Shown: piece by piece, positions 53,291 through 64,000 of the stretch
How the letters are laid out: every line of letters starts with the position of its first letter
Numbering within the stretch: the stretch's first letter is position 1
Assembly: GCF_023898315.1 (NCBI RefSeq)
Contig: NC_064622.1
Coordinates: forward strand, 78,502,387 to 78,566,386
Length of the DNA stretch: 64,000 bases
Direction of reading: 5' to 3'
Origin: Schistocerca nitens
Taxonomy: Eukaryota > Arthropoda > Insecta > Orthoptera > Acrididae
Translations under genes and position numbers: made by a program
Notes under the pieces: generated by a model
What the model was told of the DNA's origin: nothing
The model's database searches: none
What the model saw: only the letters and a program-made list of their open reading frames with translations

Positions 53291-56200
53291 GGCGGACAGA
53301 TGAACGCCTCGCGACCAGTTGCTGCTGCAGCCTACGATGACCCTCTGCTCCCACCACCGGGTCTCGCGACAGATAACGACACCGAACCGACTCGTCGAAC
53401 ACGTCGCCCTCCCCTCCCCTTCCCGCCCCTCCCAGCCGCTCCATCGGCGCCTCACCGCTCGTCCCCGTGACGCTTCAGAAATCAAAAAGGGTTGCAGCGC
53501 TGATGCGGTTGCCGGCACTCACCTGCTGTGGCTATGGCGACGTCGGCGGCTGTCCCGGCGGAGACGGAGGTGGCGTCGGCGCCGGCGGCCGAGGCACTGT
53601 GCGAGGCCGGCAGCCGGCGTCGCGACGCCCCTCCAGCAGCACTGCGGCGGCGCGGACCGACGCCTTCCCAAGCTCGCTCTCCTTTTTTTTCGCTCCCTCC
53701 GCCGTCTTGGTCTTCTCCTTCCACGTTTCTCCTTATTCTTCCTCTTTTTTTTCCCTCCGTCCCTCGGCCAAAGTCTTGTGGCGCCTCGGACCGCTGACCC
53801 CGCAAATCTACCTGCCGGTCTCGGCCGCGCCAGCTGCACGTGGCAATGGAAAGATTCGCAACGAAATTACCAGACTACCATTCCTCGCCACTATCTAAGC
53901 TACCCGTAGGCCTACCTCTGACAGCAAGGTTCGGTACCATTGAAACGTCACTAGAACGGCCTGCAGAAGTAGACTTTCAGAGAAACAGTGTACGGCAAAG
54001 AACTTTTTCGTCTCATATAACAAGTGTACCAATGAGCAAACCGGCAATAAACTAGACAATGGATGCCGAATGATGTGGGGCCTGGATATAACCATCAGTC
54101 CAATATTCCTCAAAGTTTGCTGCATAGAATTTACCAAGAATTTCGGTACTGTTATTAGGGATGCTCAACGTCATAAAGTCGTATTCGAAGTGCGACGGGC
54201 CCTACATGATATGCTACTTCCAATTTAAACTCAGCGCATTACGATGCGAGAGTATGTAAGGGGGGGGGGGGGTATTGCGCGCTTGGCATTCCATTTTCTC
54301 AGCTCCCAGACAGCGTCTTCGCCCTCAGAACCTGCAGGATGGAGCGTGTTGTTGCGGCCGTGGCCGGTGGAAAACTAGTAATTTTTTTGTGCGTGAGAGG
54401 GCGGCACGCCCGCGTGGCTACCACGCGGCCGCCAAGCGAGGTGAGCTTCGGACAGCACGACCGCCACCGCCCCCCACTACTGTGCGTCGGCATCCCCGCC
54501 CTTGCAGTAGCCGGGCCGCCGTGGTGGGGCCTTATCGCGACGGGCCTGTTTCTCGCGGCGTCCGCGGCGTGGCAGCACCGGCAAGACGCACTCGCGGCGG
54601 GCGTGTCGTTTGGCGCCACCCCACCACCCGCCCGCCGCTTCCCCCACCACCGCTCGGTGTGCCTTCCTCGCCCCCCGCGACCCTATCCCCACCAATCGGC
54701 AGCCGCGGCGCCGTGTATCCCCCACCACGCGGCCAGCGTCCCCTACCACGCCGCACCCTAGCGGCAGAAGCGCGCCGCTCGGGCTCTCAGTCCGAGGGAG
54801 GGAGAGCTCACGATCGGACGATCCTTCCTCGACGCACGTGCCTCCGCTTTTCACGTCACGTGTCTGCATTACGAGAGACTGTTACGACCAACACTTAACT
54901 TTTTTTTTTCCCCCTCGCCTGTCCTCTCCTCGAGTTCGTCTGCCTGGAAAGCCGAGACCAAGAGATTCACACCGCTGCCTTCTTCCGGCGCGTGGTTCCG
55001 CGGACGTCGATTGTCAACTGAGACAACACGGAGCGAACGTCTTCTGTTCAGTTCTTCCCCGTCGGCGGAGACTTCATCATCCGGACTGGTGTTGTCATGG
55101 CAACGACGCGTCCTGCTGCGTATCATCTCAGTGTACAAACGAGTTTCGGCGCTTCGGACGAACGATCTACGGACTGCAGCTGCCAGGAGCGACTGTCGGA
55201 CGCAGAGTGATTCGGGCGATGCCACCGCCACCGAACGCACCAGGAGGTGGACACGAGAATCCGTCAGCAGACGTCTGCCCAGTAACCACTTGTGTTGCAT
55301 GTGCTTCCGAGTGTGCATCTCACGAACATATATCGAGCACCCGCCGTTTTCGTAGTCAAATTTTTGAGGAAACTCTGTGATAGGACCTCTGATTCGTCAC
55401 AGAGGGCGTCCGATAAGTTCCGTTCGGAATACTGTTGTGTGTGTGTTGTTAAAAATCACGATAGTCTATTCGTGTGACGCATTTGCTCTGTTATCCCTAA
55501 TTCCGGAGAAATATCTCAAGAAACCCAGCATATCATTAGAGTTAATTGTTTTAATTGATGACTTTTATACAATATTAATTAGTGACCGAATCCTAGTCGG
55601 TAGACAGTGTATTTGGATTGTATATTGGCAACAAACTGTTAAGTCTATTTGTTTGGACTGATTTACAAAACTTTACAAGAAGACTGAATAGTAGAAAGGC
55701 TGCGAAGAAGTGGCGTGAATTGACAACATTCTGGGAGAAAACTTGTGATAAGGTGTGTGCGTGTGTGTGTGTAATACCAGACGACACCCGTCCTTGGCGA
55801 TTAGGCCAGGGAGTGAACAAAACACGGCATTTGCTTCCCGCGTATCGCGTGCGAACTAAACTTTTTTTCTCTGACGCTCTGCCTCCTTTTTATTTCGCCC
55901 TCAAGTTTTTCGAAACCACCATCACGCGATATACGCGCGCTGGCACATTTAATTTGTAACGAAATCTACGACGGCCTAGCCGGAACGAATTCAGAATTTT
56001 TGAGCCGGCATTCCTGTACACCGGTGTTGTGCGCAGATAAGAGAACGGGTGTCACGTCGTGTTAGCGCGAACCTGTTCTGTTGCTTCGCCATATATGTTA
56101 CATTCTGTGTGTGCGTGTTTTGGTGGACTGTTTTGAGGGGACACTGAAGAACACTGCAGTTGTGGTTTATGTGGGACTGTTTGGGAGCTGGATCACCGAG

Positions 56201-56336
56201 CAGAGGAAGCTGGAGAGGAGACGCCGACGAGAGAAGTAATATTTTAATGAGTCGGAAACGCTGTCAGAGCGAGATAAGTGATGCGGCGCGCTATATTTAC
56301 CTCCGAGAGGGGAGACCTCTCCGCGCCGGCGTGTAA
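52900..56336. other. Large GC-rich region upstream of the host exon
   Basis: Several CpG-dense blocks (about 52960-53030, 53380-53830, 54340-54800, 55000-55280) alternate with pyrimidine-rich tracts such as the T run at 54898-54910. Open frames occur in all six frames because stops are rare in GC-rich DNA, so none is annotated. One minus-strand consensus donor (complement of actcacctgctg, 53518-53529) might end an upstream exon of a gene on the minus strand. Position and composition suggest promoter and 5' UTR of the plus-strand gene at 56337. Confidence 0.4.
53255..53289. repeat. (AG)n microsatellite
   Basis: About 17 AG units in the GC-rich region. Confidence 0.95.
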
Positions 56337-56804
56337 TCTGTAGCGCGGCAGACGGGCGTTCCTCCCGCGCTGGAGCGCGCCGTCCTGACGGAACCTCTGC
56401 GCTCGTCGGCCAACGCGACGTCGTATTCGCCGCTGCGGAACCTGGCGGAGCTGTGCGACTGGCGAAGGCCCCAACCCGCGGCGACAGGCCCGCAACTCCA
56501 GCACAGACTCCCGGCGGACAAGAATGCGCCACTGCCACCGCCGCCGGCGTTGCCCGCGGAGCGCCCGCTGAGTGCCCCCGGCACGACCTCCTCCTTCGCC
56601 ACGACCACGACGACCACCACGGCGGCGGCCACGACCCCGACGTCGCAGCCCTGCCTGCCGCCGGCCACCTGCGCCGCACAAGGAGCCAAAATTTTCGGGA
56701 CAGCGCTCGATGTGACGCCAGCCATGGACATTCAGGCGATGCAGTCTATGGACTGGCTGTTCAAGAAAGAGCGCATCTACTTGCTGGCGCAGTTCTGGCA
56801 ACAG
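56337..56804 (+). CDS. 5' coding exon of an unidentified host gene
   Basis: A plus-strand frame open from the stop at 56334 to a consensus donor, caacag|gtaagt (exon end 56804, phase 0). Codon use looks coding (strong G/C third positions: ctg cgg aac ctg gcg gag ctg). The peptide has LRNLAELCDWRRPQ, a proline stretch (PLPPPPALP), a Thr/Ala-rich run, then MDIQAMQSMDWLFKKERIYL followed by LAQFWQQ, which looks conserved and probably helical. No ATG occurs before 56724, where gccATGg has good initiation context and gives 27 codons. Either translation starts there, or a spliced upstream exon supplies the start (possible acceptor AG at 56342 or 56350). The gene is not identified. Confidence 0.6.
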
Positions 56805-59800
56805 GTAAGTGACACACCCACAGCGTGTTTGCTTGCTTCGCTTGCAGCGTCGTGTACCGAAAAGTGTTCCCCTCCTCTTGTTCTCCCTCACCTACCCGAG
56901 TACTACTACTATTGCTTTCCGTACTCCCACAGAAAAAATACGGTGTCTGTTCGTCGTGACGATCACTGTTCACCACGTACCTGGATAGGTGATGTATGAC
57001 ACCTGTGCGCTAAAAATAATTTTCTTCCGTAAACCACTATAGTACCGACGCAGTATTGAGACGAGAACGTGAATGACAAAAACCCCGTATTCCATTATCA
57101 AAACTCTTTGACAAATATTTCAGAAAAAATTACGTTACACTCAAAGTTATATTAAAAATACCCTAGTACAACATGAAAGATTTTATTAAAGATATTTGAG
57201 AAATCTCTTTTGCACTGCAGTGTGGGTGTAAAATTTGCCTCACGCCATTTCTTTATCCCACAAAGAGGAGAAATAGACGGCTACTACAGCATTGTTACTA
57301 TCGACAATCGCCTTTGTGCGGTGACTGCGATTTTTGGCTTGACGCTGAAACAATAACCTTTGCAGCTAACTACCGCAACACTAGAACTTCAAGCGTGTGA
57401 CGGTGAATGACATTATTCTACACTGTCAGTAATTATTCGCACGCGTTGAATTAAGCAGATCGGTTTTTAATGGTTATTGTACTGTTCGATGTGTCTGCGT
57501 ACTGAAACAGACAAACCAGTCTGTTCACTAAGTAAAACCAGTATTCAAGATTTTACAGTTGTTTCAGTATTTTTTACGTTCATTAGTGAAAGCGGCAATG
57601 TCAAAAGCTGATACTTTCTAAACGGTGCAGGAACTGACAGCTGATACAGAGCCAACAGATACTCTGGGAATCCATTTTGTGAAACCGAACTAGTGTAACT
57701 ATTCATTTTTGACAGCATGTGTATGCCTAAGTAGCCATGCCACGGTTACTTCTTCGCACTTGACGAAACACGTGGAATATTGCTGGACGCAATAAACGAG
57801 TATCTTTGCAGTGATTCTGACACTTGTTTAATTTTGCGGAACTATTTCCCTTCGAGTCAGGCAGTAACGAACGTACGTCCATTGCTACTAGTGCGTGACG
57901 CAGTCCAGTGTTCAAGAAATTTTCGTCTGTCACATGCTTGTCAACCGTTCAATATGAAAGTGACTTCGGAATCCCTGTTCTCTCGCGAGCCAAAAAAGCG
58001 TGAATTTTACTCTCCTGATGGGATTTGCTATATATCCTCATCTTGGAGCATTATTAGCTTTTCTCCCTGTTAAGTCTTCACTGTAAGCGGAACATCACTC
58101 GAAGTACGAGCCAACGGATGCAGTAATTCAGAAAAAAAATATTCCATAGGGTGTGCAACAAAATGTTATTCCCACAGAAAAACATTCTGTCTCGCATTAC
58201 CCATCAGATGTTACGTGTTACAGTTATTCCAGCGTGTTATTTTGAGTTTTGCTGGCAGAACGGATGACAGCTTTAACGGCGACGAAATTATGACCAAGTG
58301 TCAGGCCTCTACGATCGCCTTCCTCTGCGTTCCGCATGTTTCTCCATTTTTTTTTTTTTCTTTGCTGTTGTATCAGAACACTGAGGCCGATAGCGTCACC
58401 AGCTTTATCGGCAACTGCCGGCACGGGGTGCCGCAGAACGAACCGGTTCTGGGCCGAGCAGAGCTCCGTCGAACACTCGTTAAGATCTCACCGTTGGCGG
58501 CGCCCGTGTTAAGTCGCTGCTTACAAGCGATCACTGTTTTGTACCGTCGGGCCTCTTTTCCTCCGTAGCTCTTTCCCAGGTGACAGCTTCGTCGAACCGT
58601 TGTTCCTTCGGAAAGAACGTGTCTCGCCACGAGACGACGTTCTCTCTAGTAGTTAGGTGCGGCATCCCGCTGGTGTACAATTATAGCTACAAGAGCAATG
58701 CTTCTGGCCACTCCACAAGGACCAGTCATTTTTCTAAGAAATGCTGTTAGCGAAAATAGCGGTCGCACGATGCAGTATACGCGGTAGGAGCCAGAAGCGG
58801 TTTCCTTCTTGTTTGACGTGAACTGAGTTTCGCAGGCGTTTCTTTCTCTGAAGCGAGGCTCGACATTGTATCTGTTTAAGAGCTAGACTCTGGAAGCTCG
58901 ACCAAGGCCAATAATTTTTTTGTAAAAAATATTCAATCTTTGATTAAAACTCAAGTTCACGAGTCTTCTGCTATAACAAGTCTGAGAAAAATTTACTAAA
59001 AAACAAAAAGCATTTTTGTGTGGCCTGTGGCTAGGCTTAAACTAAAAATATTCGTATATCTACAGTAGCATTAACCGAAGTGACAAATTTCTCGTCTAAG
59101 TCGAGTTTTGAAGCTTTTTTTTTAACCACACTTCGGTAACTCGTGTGTTGTGTGAAAATATTATTTCAGCAAGACCACCAGTGTAAATGCCTATTTTTGA
59201 ACGAAAAAGAAAAAAATATCTAAGAACACAATGCCTCTGAAGAATCGTGAAGTGATAGAAAATTTATTTTCATCTTAGAACACAGCCAGTCGCGTCGTGA
59301 CGGAAAGGCTTTCTTTTCACAGATAACAACAATGTATTTATTTAGGACAACTGTTGTAGTTTTAGCACCATTTTTAATATTTGCAATGGTTTTCCCACAG
59401 ATCACGAGACCACAAAATTTGCATTAGTTTACCTGTGACATTGCGGGACGTAATAATACGTAAAAACTGTTATTTTCCGTGACAACCGTTCTATTGCTGT
59501 TTATTTGCAATTTTTTTTCCATCAATGTTGAACGATTTCACGACAAATGCAGTGTTATATTTCTGAATTACGTGGACATGTGAGATATGAGTCGCTTCCA
59601 GTTTTGTCAATATAGTTAGCAGCATTTTTAGCTCCCAATTAATTATTTGTTCCTTTCTTTTGCATAGAAATGGTATGTTACCTGCATATCGTTTTTAGTG
59701 GATAGACATATTCCATTCTGTAAAATTTATGTTACAAATTGAAATGACATAAAGACTTTTCTCGTCTCTTTGACATTTTTATTTGCAGTCTGTAACGGAA

Positions 59801-60739
59801 TTCGTGTTTTACTTCGTATCTAATGGTCGTCTAGTTAACAAGACGTAAAATACTGAAGTTTTGGTAATAAGCCAGTTTCTAAAAACTATTTAGGCGTGCG
59901 AGGAAAGATGTTTGCTATTATTGCTTAACCCACTATCCGAGAGCATTGACATTTCCATAATTTCTCTCTATAAAATATTGGTGTTTCGTTATTTCGTTGT
60001 ACGTCAGTGTCTAAATTTGGTAAGACCGCTTGTGATGTGTGATGTTGCTACGTAGCACAACGCACATTCTTGCGCATGTTTTACTAGTCATCTTAGCTTT
60101 TATGTGAATTAGTATGACAGTGATTACAAATCTATTATTTTTTTTACAGAAATGTTTCATATTTCATTACTTACCTTATGCATCATTCTCTAAGCGATTG
60201 AAAATGTCGAGCATTGATGCGATTTTTGTTACAATCAGCCACGTTGCGGATTTTTAATTCTCGTTCGTGAGTAAACACGGAGGAAACGTTTAGGTCATTT
60301 TGCGCGTTAGTGGCGGTAAACATTTTAACAATATTTTACCTAGAAAAGTTTTACTTTGTTTCACTTTTTTTTTTTTAATTTTAATTTCGGAGGTTAGCTT
60401 ACTTGCGTTCGTTGTTACGAGTAGATGTCTTTCAGGGAGATTGTGTGTTCAAGCAATCACACCCAAGGATAGAGCTGACAAATCTCTCTTTCTTTCTTTC
60501 TTCGTTCTGCCTACTAAGGGAACATTTGTTAACTTATCCTCTCAATTTTGCCAGCATAATTTTCTAGCCACTCCGTTAATCTGTGCTTCGCTACTAGTGT
60601 TTCAAAGGCTACACGATTTCTTTTGTGATGTTCACGCGTTGTAAACATTTATTGCAACATTTCTCTCGAGAAAAAATGAGTGTGGCATTATTGTGTCCAG
60701 TATTTTAGACGAATCTTAGGTAGTTGACGGAAGCCGTAT
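56805..60739 (+). other. Probable first intron, unassigned
   Basis: Begins with gtaagtgaca. AT-rich sequence with no recognised repeat and no exon I can support. A T-rich tract followed by tatcag at 58351-58379 could be a splice acceptor, but the frame after it is not convincing. Confidence 0.4.
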
Positions 60740-60960
60740 CGCGAGCTGGAGGCTCGGCAGCGGGTGCGAGTGCGGCCCCTGGGGGCGGGCAGGCGCCCCC
60801 GCCGTCTGCGGTGGCGGTTTTGGCGGGGGCGGGCGTCGGCGTCGCTCAGCGGCGCGGCGCGGCGCGCCTCTGTTTGTTGAGCTAGCGGCGGCCGCTGTCA
60901 GCAGCGCGGGCCAATGTATCGCCCTCCTCCTGCTCCTCCTCCTGCAAACGCCTCCCAATT
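60740..60960. promoter_or_regulatory. CpG island with GC boxes
   Basis: Dense CpG with two perfect Sp1-type GC boxes, gggggcgggc at 60781 and again at 60825, a CCAAT sequence at 60911 and gcggcgcggcgcggcgcgcc near 60850. A candidate alternative promoter or enhancer inside the intron. Direction cannot be told. Confidence 0.4.
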
Positions 60961-61357
60961 CATACTTCGCACTCGGCTTTCGGTCGCCCTTCTGTTTTTC
61001 TACAGCGTGAAGCTTCCTTCTTAATGCCACCAATAGTACCTACGACAGCAAAAAACGAACAGGTGATACCGGCAGGAGCATACTGTTCCGCAAAGGTTAA
61101 TCTAAACTGCCCGTAGAGTGCTTTTAGCTGATTGTTGAGATTTTCCCAGAATGATCGACAGCGTTGAATAATGTACAAGTGACAATTTCGCAGTGTTCTG
61201 TCTATCATTATAAATTGTGCAGATATACCATGCGCCGTCTTCGAACACGAAGATTATACGTGCAGTATATTTGTAAAATGAGAGTAGTGGATATTCTTCC
61301 TGATGGCCAGCTGAATAGGCTCTCCCATATCTATTTCTCGCGACGGAAACAATTACA
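60961..61357. other. Unassigned stretch
   Basis: No gene recognised between the CpG island and the CR1/L2-like element. Confidence 0.35.
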
Positions 61358-61925
61358 TCTACATCTACGTGATTACTCTGCAATTCACATTTAAGTGCTT
61401 GGCAGAGGGTTCGTCGAACCACAATCATACCATCTCTCTACCATTCCACTCCCGAACAGCGCGCGGGAAAAACGAACACCTAAACCTTTCTGTTCGAGCT
61501 CTGATTTCTCTTATTTTATTTTGATGATCATTCCTAACTATGTAGGTTGGGCTCAACAAAATATTTTCGCATTCGGAAGAGAAAGTTGGTGACTGAAATT
61601 TCGTAAATAGATCTCGCCGCGACGAAAAACGTCTTTGCTTTAATGACTTCCATCCCAACTCGCCTATTACGTGATAATACAAAACGAGCTACTCTTTTTT
61701 GCACCCTTTCGATGTCCTCCGTCAATCCCACCTGGTAAGGATCCCACACCGCGCAGCAATATTCTAACAGAGGACGAACGAGTGTAGTGTAAGCTGTCTC
61801 TTTAGTGGACTTGTTGCATCTTCTAAGTGTCCTGCCAATGAAACGCAACCTTTAGCTCGCCTTCCCCACAATATTATCTATGTGGTCTTTGCAACTGAAG
61901 TTGTTCGTAATTTTAACACTTCAGT
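61358..61925 (-). mobile_element. CR1/L2-like non-LTR retrotransposon, 3' fragment
   Basis: The minus strand encodes the C-terminus of the polyprotein downstream of the reverse transcriptase: RRCNKSTKETAYTTLVRPLL, EDIERVQKRVARFVLSRN, ELGWKSLKQRRFSSRRDLFT and a final PRAVREWNG. A 1-bp-type frameshift near 61670 separates the two frames (61425-61682 and 61534-61848). The 3' tail is the short repeat tacatctacatctacg. Better preserved than the copy at 35206-36495. Confidence 0.85.
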
Positions 61926-64000
61926 TTTCGAAATGTGCTGCGGAAATAAATATTCATTAATACAACTGCGTTACTCAAGTCGACTGTAGACAATTTTCAC
62001 ACCCAATTTTCATAGTTTGTACTAATGCAAAACAAAAAAAAAAACAAAAATTCGACTTGTAAAGCACAACAATATTACGTACGATATCTCACTGTCGCAC
62101 AGTAATAGTAAGTAAGCCTTTCGAAGTGAAAAAATAACAACGTCATAAGAATTCAAAGAAGTGCATGAATTTACAGGACGTCAGCTGTACTTCGAAAGTG
62201 TACATCGGGAGTACAAAATTTTCTAAGAAAACAAAGTAAACGACGGATCCGCGTTAGAAGAGAAGAAGAGATTGAGCAACCAACTGTCAGATTTACGAAG
62301 CGATAATCATGCCGATTGCTATTTATAGCGCTATGAAGATTTGTGTATAGCGATTACTACTCTTCTTAGGAAATCAGATCGACATTTTTTTTTTCAGTCC
62401 AGTGGCCACATCACTATCATATACCAAGTAATCAGTTTTCTGCTCTTCCAGCGACTAACCTTTATTCGGGTTTGTTTTCAACTGAACAGCGAAGCCAAAA
62501 GGCTCTGTAGTGTTAATAACGAATGGATGCAGTTGTCTGCTTCCTCTGTCATGGTCATTTTTTCGTTAGTTCCATTTCCTGTTTACAAGATGGCCAATCC
62601 CATCACTAAAAGTACTCGATGATGAAAATAAGCTAGAAACGAAAACCTTTCCCAAAGAAATATGCATTGGAAAACAAAACATACCTACACAGCCCAGAAT
62701 GCGGTAGAGCAGAGAGGAAAGAATTACTGGAAGTAAAGTTTGCACGTCGGAAAACATCAAAAAACAAAGCAACAGAAACGTAGCGATACTGAAAACTGTT
62801 GGGTGATGGATTATAGGAGGAGTTATCACAAGTAGTAACAAGCACAAATGAAAGGGAAAATCAGTACAGGGGTCCATCACCTATGAATCAGGACCGATGC
62901 GAGTTTGAAATTTGAACCGCTGAAACCCCACTTCTGTCAACAAGGTGTCTTTACGGAGAAACTCGTTGTGTTAGATATGTCATCCTCTGCAGCTGTCGTG
63001 TATAGTTTTTCTTATTATAAATGAAAAATACCCTTCACGGAGCCTCCAACAATGAGACATTTTCGAACACCAAATTACGTTCAGATTTATTTTTTAAACA
63101 TTTTCTTCCGAACTATCTGCGATGACCCCGTCGTTGTGGTTGTTAAAAAACCTACACAATTTTCCTGTAACCACTTTCCTTACAGAGACCACTCTAACAA
63201 ATAAAATTTATGATATATATTAAAAAACACTTTAATAATTACAACTAAATTGTGCCTTCTCTTTCCACAAATCTGATTTGTTTTTCGAAAATTATTTTTT
63301 ATATCATAATTTTTTGAGAAGTCATGGCATTTCTAAATTACCTAACAATACTGTTCAGCCTCCAACCCTCGTACACATTTGTTCTTTGCTCCGTAGAAAG
63401 TAGGCCTACCTGAAGAAATATCCCTCTACTTTCACATCGCTGCGTGAGCCTTTCTTTGTAAATTATGTGAAAGCCTGTGCGAATTGTTCTAGTATTATAT
63501 GCAGACAGTCGTATAGAAAACGTCGCAGTTGCAACCCGTAACAAGGGTATTAAGACTATAAAACCATCTTCAACAGAGGCCATTTTTATAGCTGCTTATT
63601 GATATACTAATTAGCAAAAATGAAAGAGTGTGATACCAAAGGTCGCATTTCAATGACTTAATTTAATTCAGAGCCACATCACTTAGAAAGAGCATTATTA
63701 ATTGTTTCTTGAGATAGAAGGCGATATAAATCTGGTTGAAAAACGTATCCATATACGATGTGATGAAGAGACAAATGTGGTACGCGTTTTCAAAATTTAT
63801 TCGTAGTCCGAACTCTTGTTTTTGTTCACATTTAGAGTGGAAGTTGTCAGAGCATTTCCGAGTGTCCAGCACGTCCATTTTTGGTTATCGTTCTGTCAGC
63901 TTCAGATATCTGCTGTGGTGCTTCACTTAGATTCCCTCTTTCATTGAGTCCTGTAAAACAAGACAGACTTGCTTCTTTTAAATCGTGTCTGGTTGTATGT
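61926..64000. other. Unassigned AT-rich stretch to window end
   Basis: No supported gene or named element. Short frames here have no recognisable motifs. Confidence 0.45.

Noticed and set aside
53467-53909. Plus- and minus-strand frames around 53.5-53.9 kb
   Set aside because: Same GC bias problem. The minus-strand donor near 53523 is noted in the regional entry but does not establish an exon.
54275-54898. Several overlapping long open frames rich in Arg, Pro and Ala
   Set aside because: Stops are rare in GC-rich DNA, frames are open on both strands at once, and no motif or splice structure distinguishes one.
58215-58568. Possible downstream exon after a T-rich tract and tatcag
   Set aside because: Frame content after the candidate acceptor shows no motif and no matching donor could be defended.
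1-64000. CRISPR arrays, bacterial operons, ribosome-binding sites or phage genes
   Set aside because: No regularly spaced repeats or bacterial-style gene packing. All repeat families and splice signals are those of an animal genome.

Overview
This is animal nuclear DNA, almost certainly from a grasshopper or locust with a large genome (best guess Acrididae, Schistocerca type). There are no bacterial-style operons, gene density is very low, and the window is packed with insect transposable elements. The dominant repeat is a tRNA-headed SINE whose body reads 'ctgagcactatgggactta' and whose head matches 'cgaggcaggattcgaacctg' or its complement. I recognise it as a very abundant Schistocerca repeat; the species is inference.

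Layout. (1) 1-7610 is one Tc1-like DNA transposon (Tc1-II) split by later insertions. A hAT element (390-5704, 8-bp target duplication) sits inside it. The hAT in turn holds a dimeric SINE (969-1427) and an R1-clade non-LTR retrotransposon (1506-5109) whose 1024-residue endonuclease/reverse transcriptase frame is still open. An RTE-like element with its own SINE (6199-7273) splits the 3' part of Tc1-II. (2) 7.6-18 kb holds SINEs, a 494-bp MITE, a mariner relic carrying a foldback insert, and two head-to-tail RTE-like copies. The first RTE copy has had about 390 bp replaced by a two-piece copy, one piece inverted, of the MITE locus 4.7 kb away. (3) 18422-23636 is a second nest: a Tc1-like element (Tc1-I) interrupted by an internally deleted piggyBac, a 5'-truncated R1 copy, and a nearly intact DD41D mariner with about 114-bp inverted repeats and a single in-frame stop. 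(4) 23.6-36.5 kb is mostly unrecognised AT-rich DNA with an old RTE copy, a 5S-rRNA-derived SINE, tRNA SINEs and an old CR1/L2-like element. (5) 36.5-64 kb is sparse and looks intronic or intergenic, with GC-rich islands at 39.4-40.1, 52.9-56.8 and 60.7-61.0 kb.

The only convincing host coding sequence is a GC-rich exon ending at 56804 in a consensus CAG|GTAAGT donor. It encodes an alanine/proline/threonine-rich stretch followed by a conserved-looking C-terminal segment (MDIQAMQSMDWLFKKERIYL...). I could not name the gene. The sequence after it (56805 onward) is probably a long first intron.

The elements do not form a pathway. What they offer is relative chronology: host DNA, then Tc1-I and Tc1-II, then hAT, piggyBac, R1 and mariner insertions, then SINEs. 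I found no CRISPR array, operon, phage or obvious novel enzymatic system. The most unusual observations are the inverted-plus-direct templated patch, the SINE families that share a body under different tRNA heads, the full-length 5S-derived SINE head, and the R1 frame whose only ATG comes from the target site.
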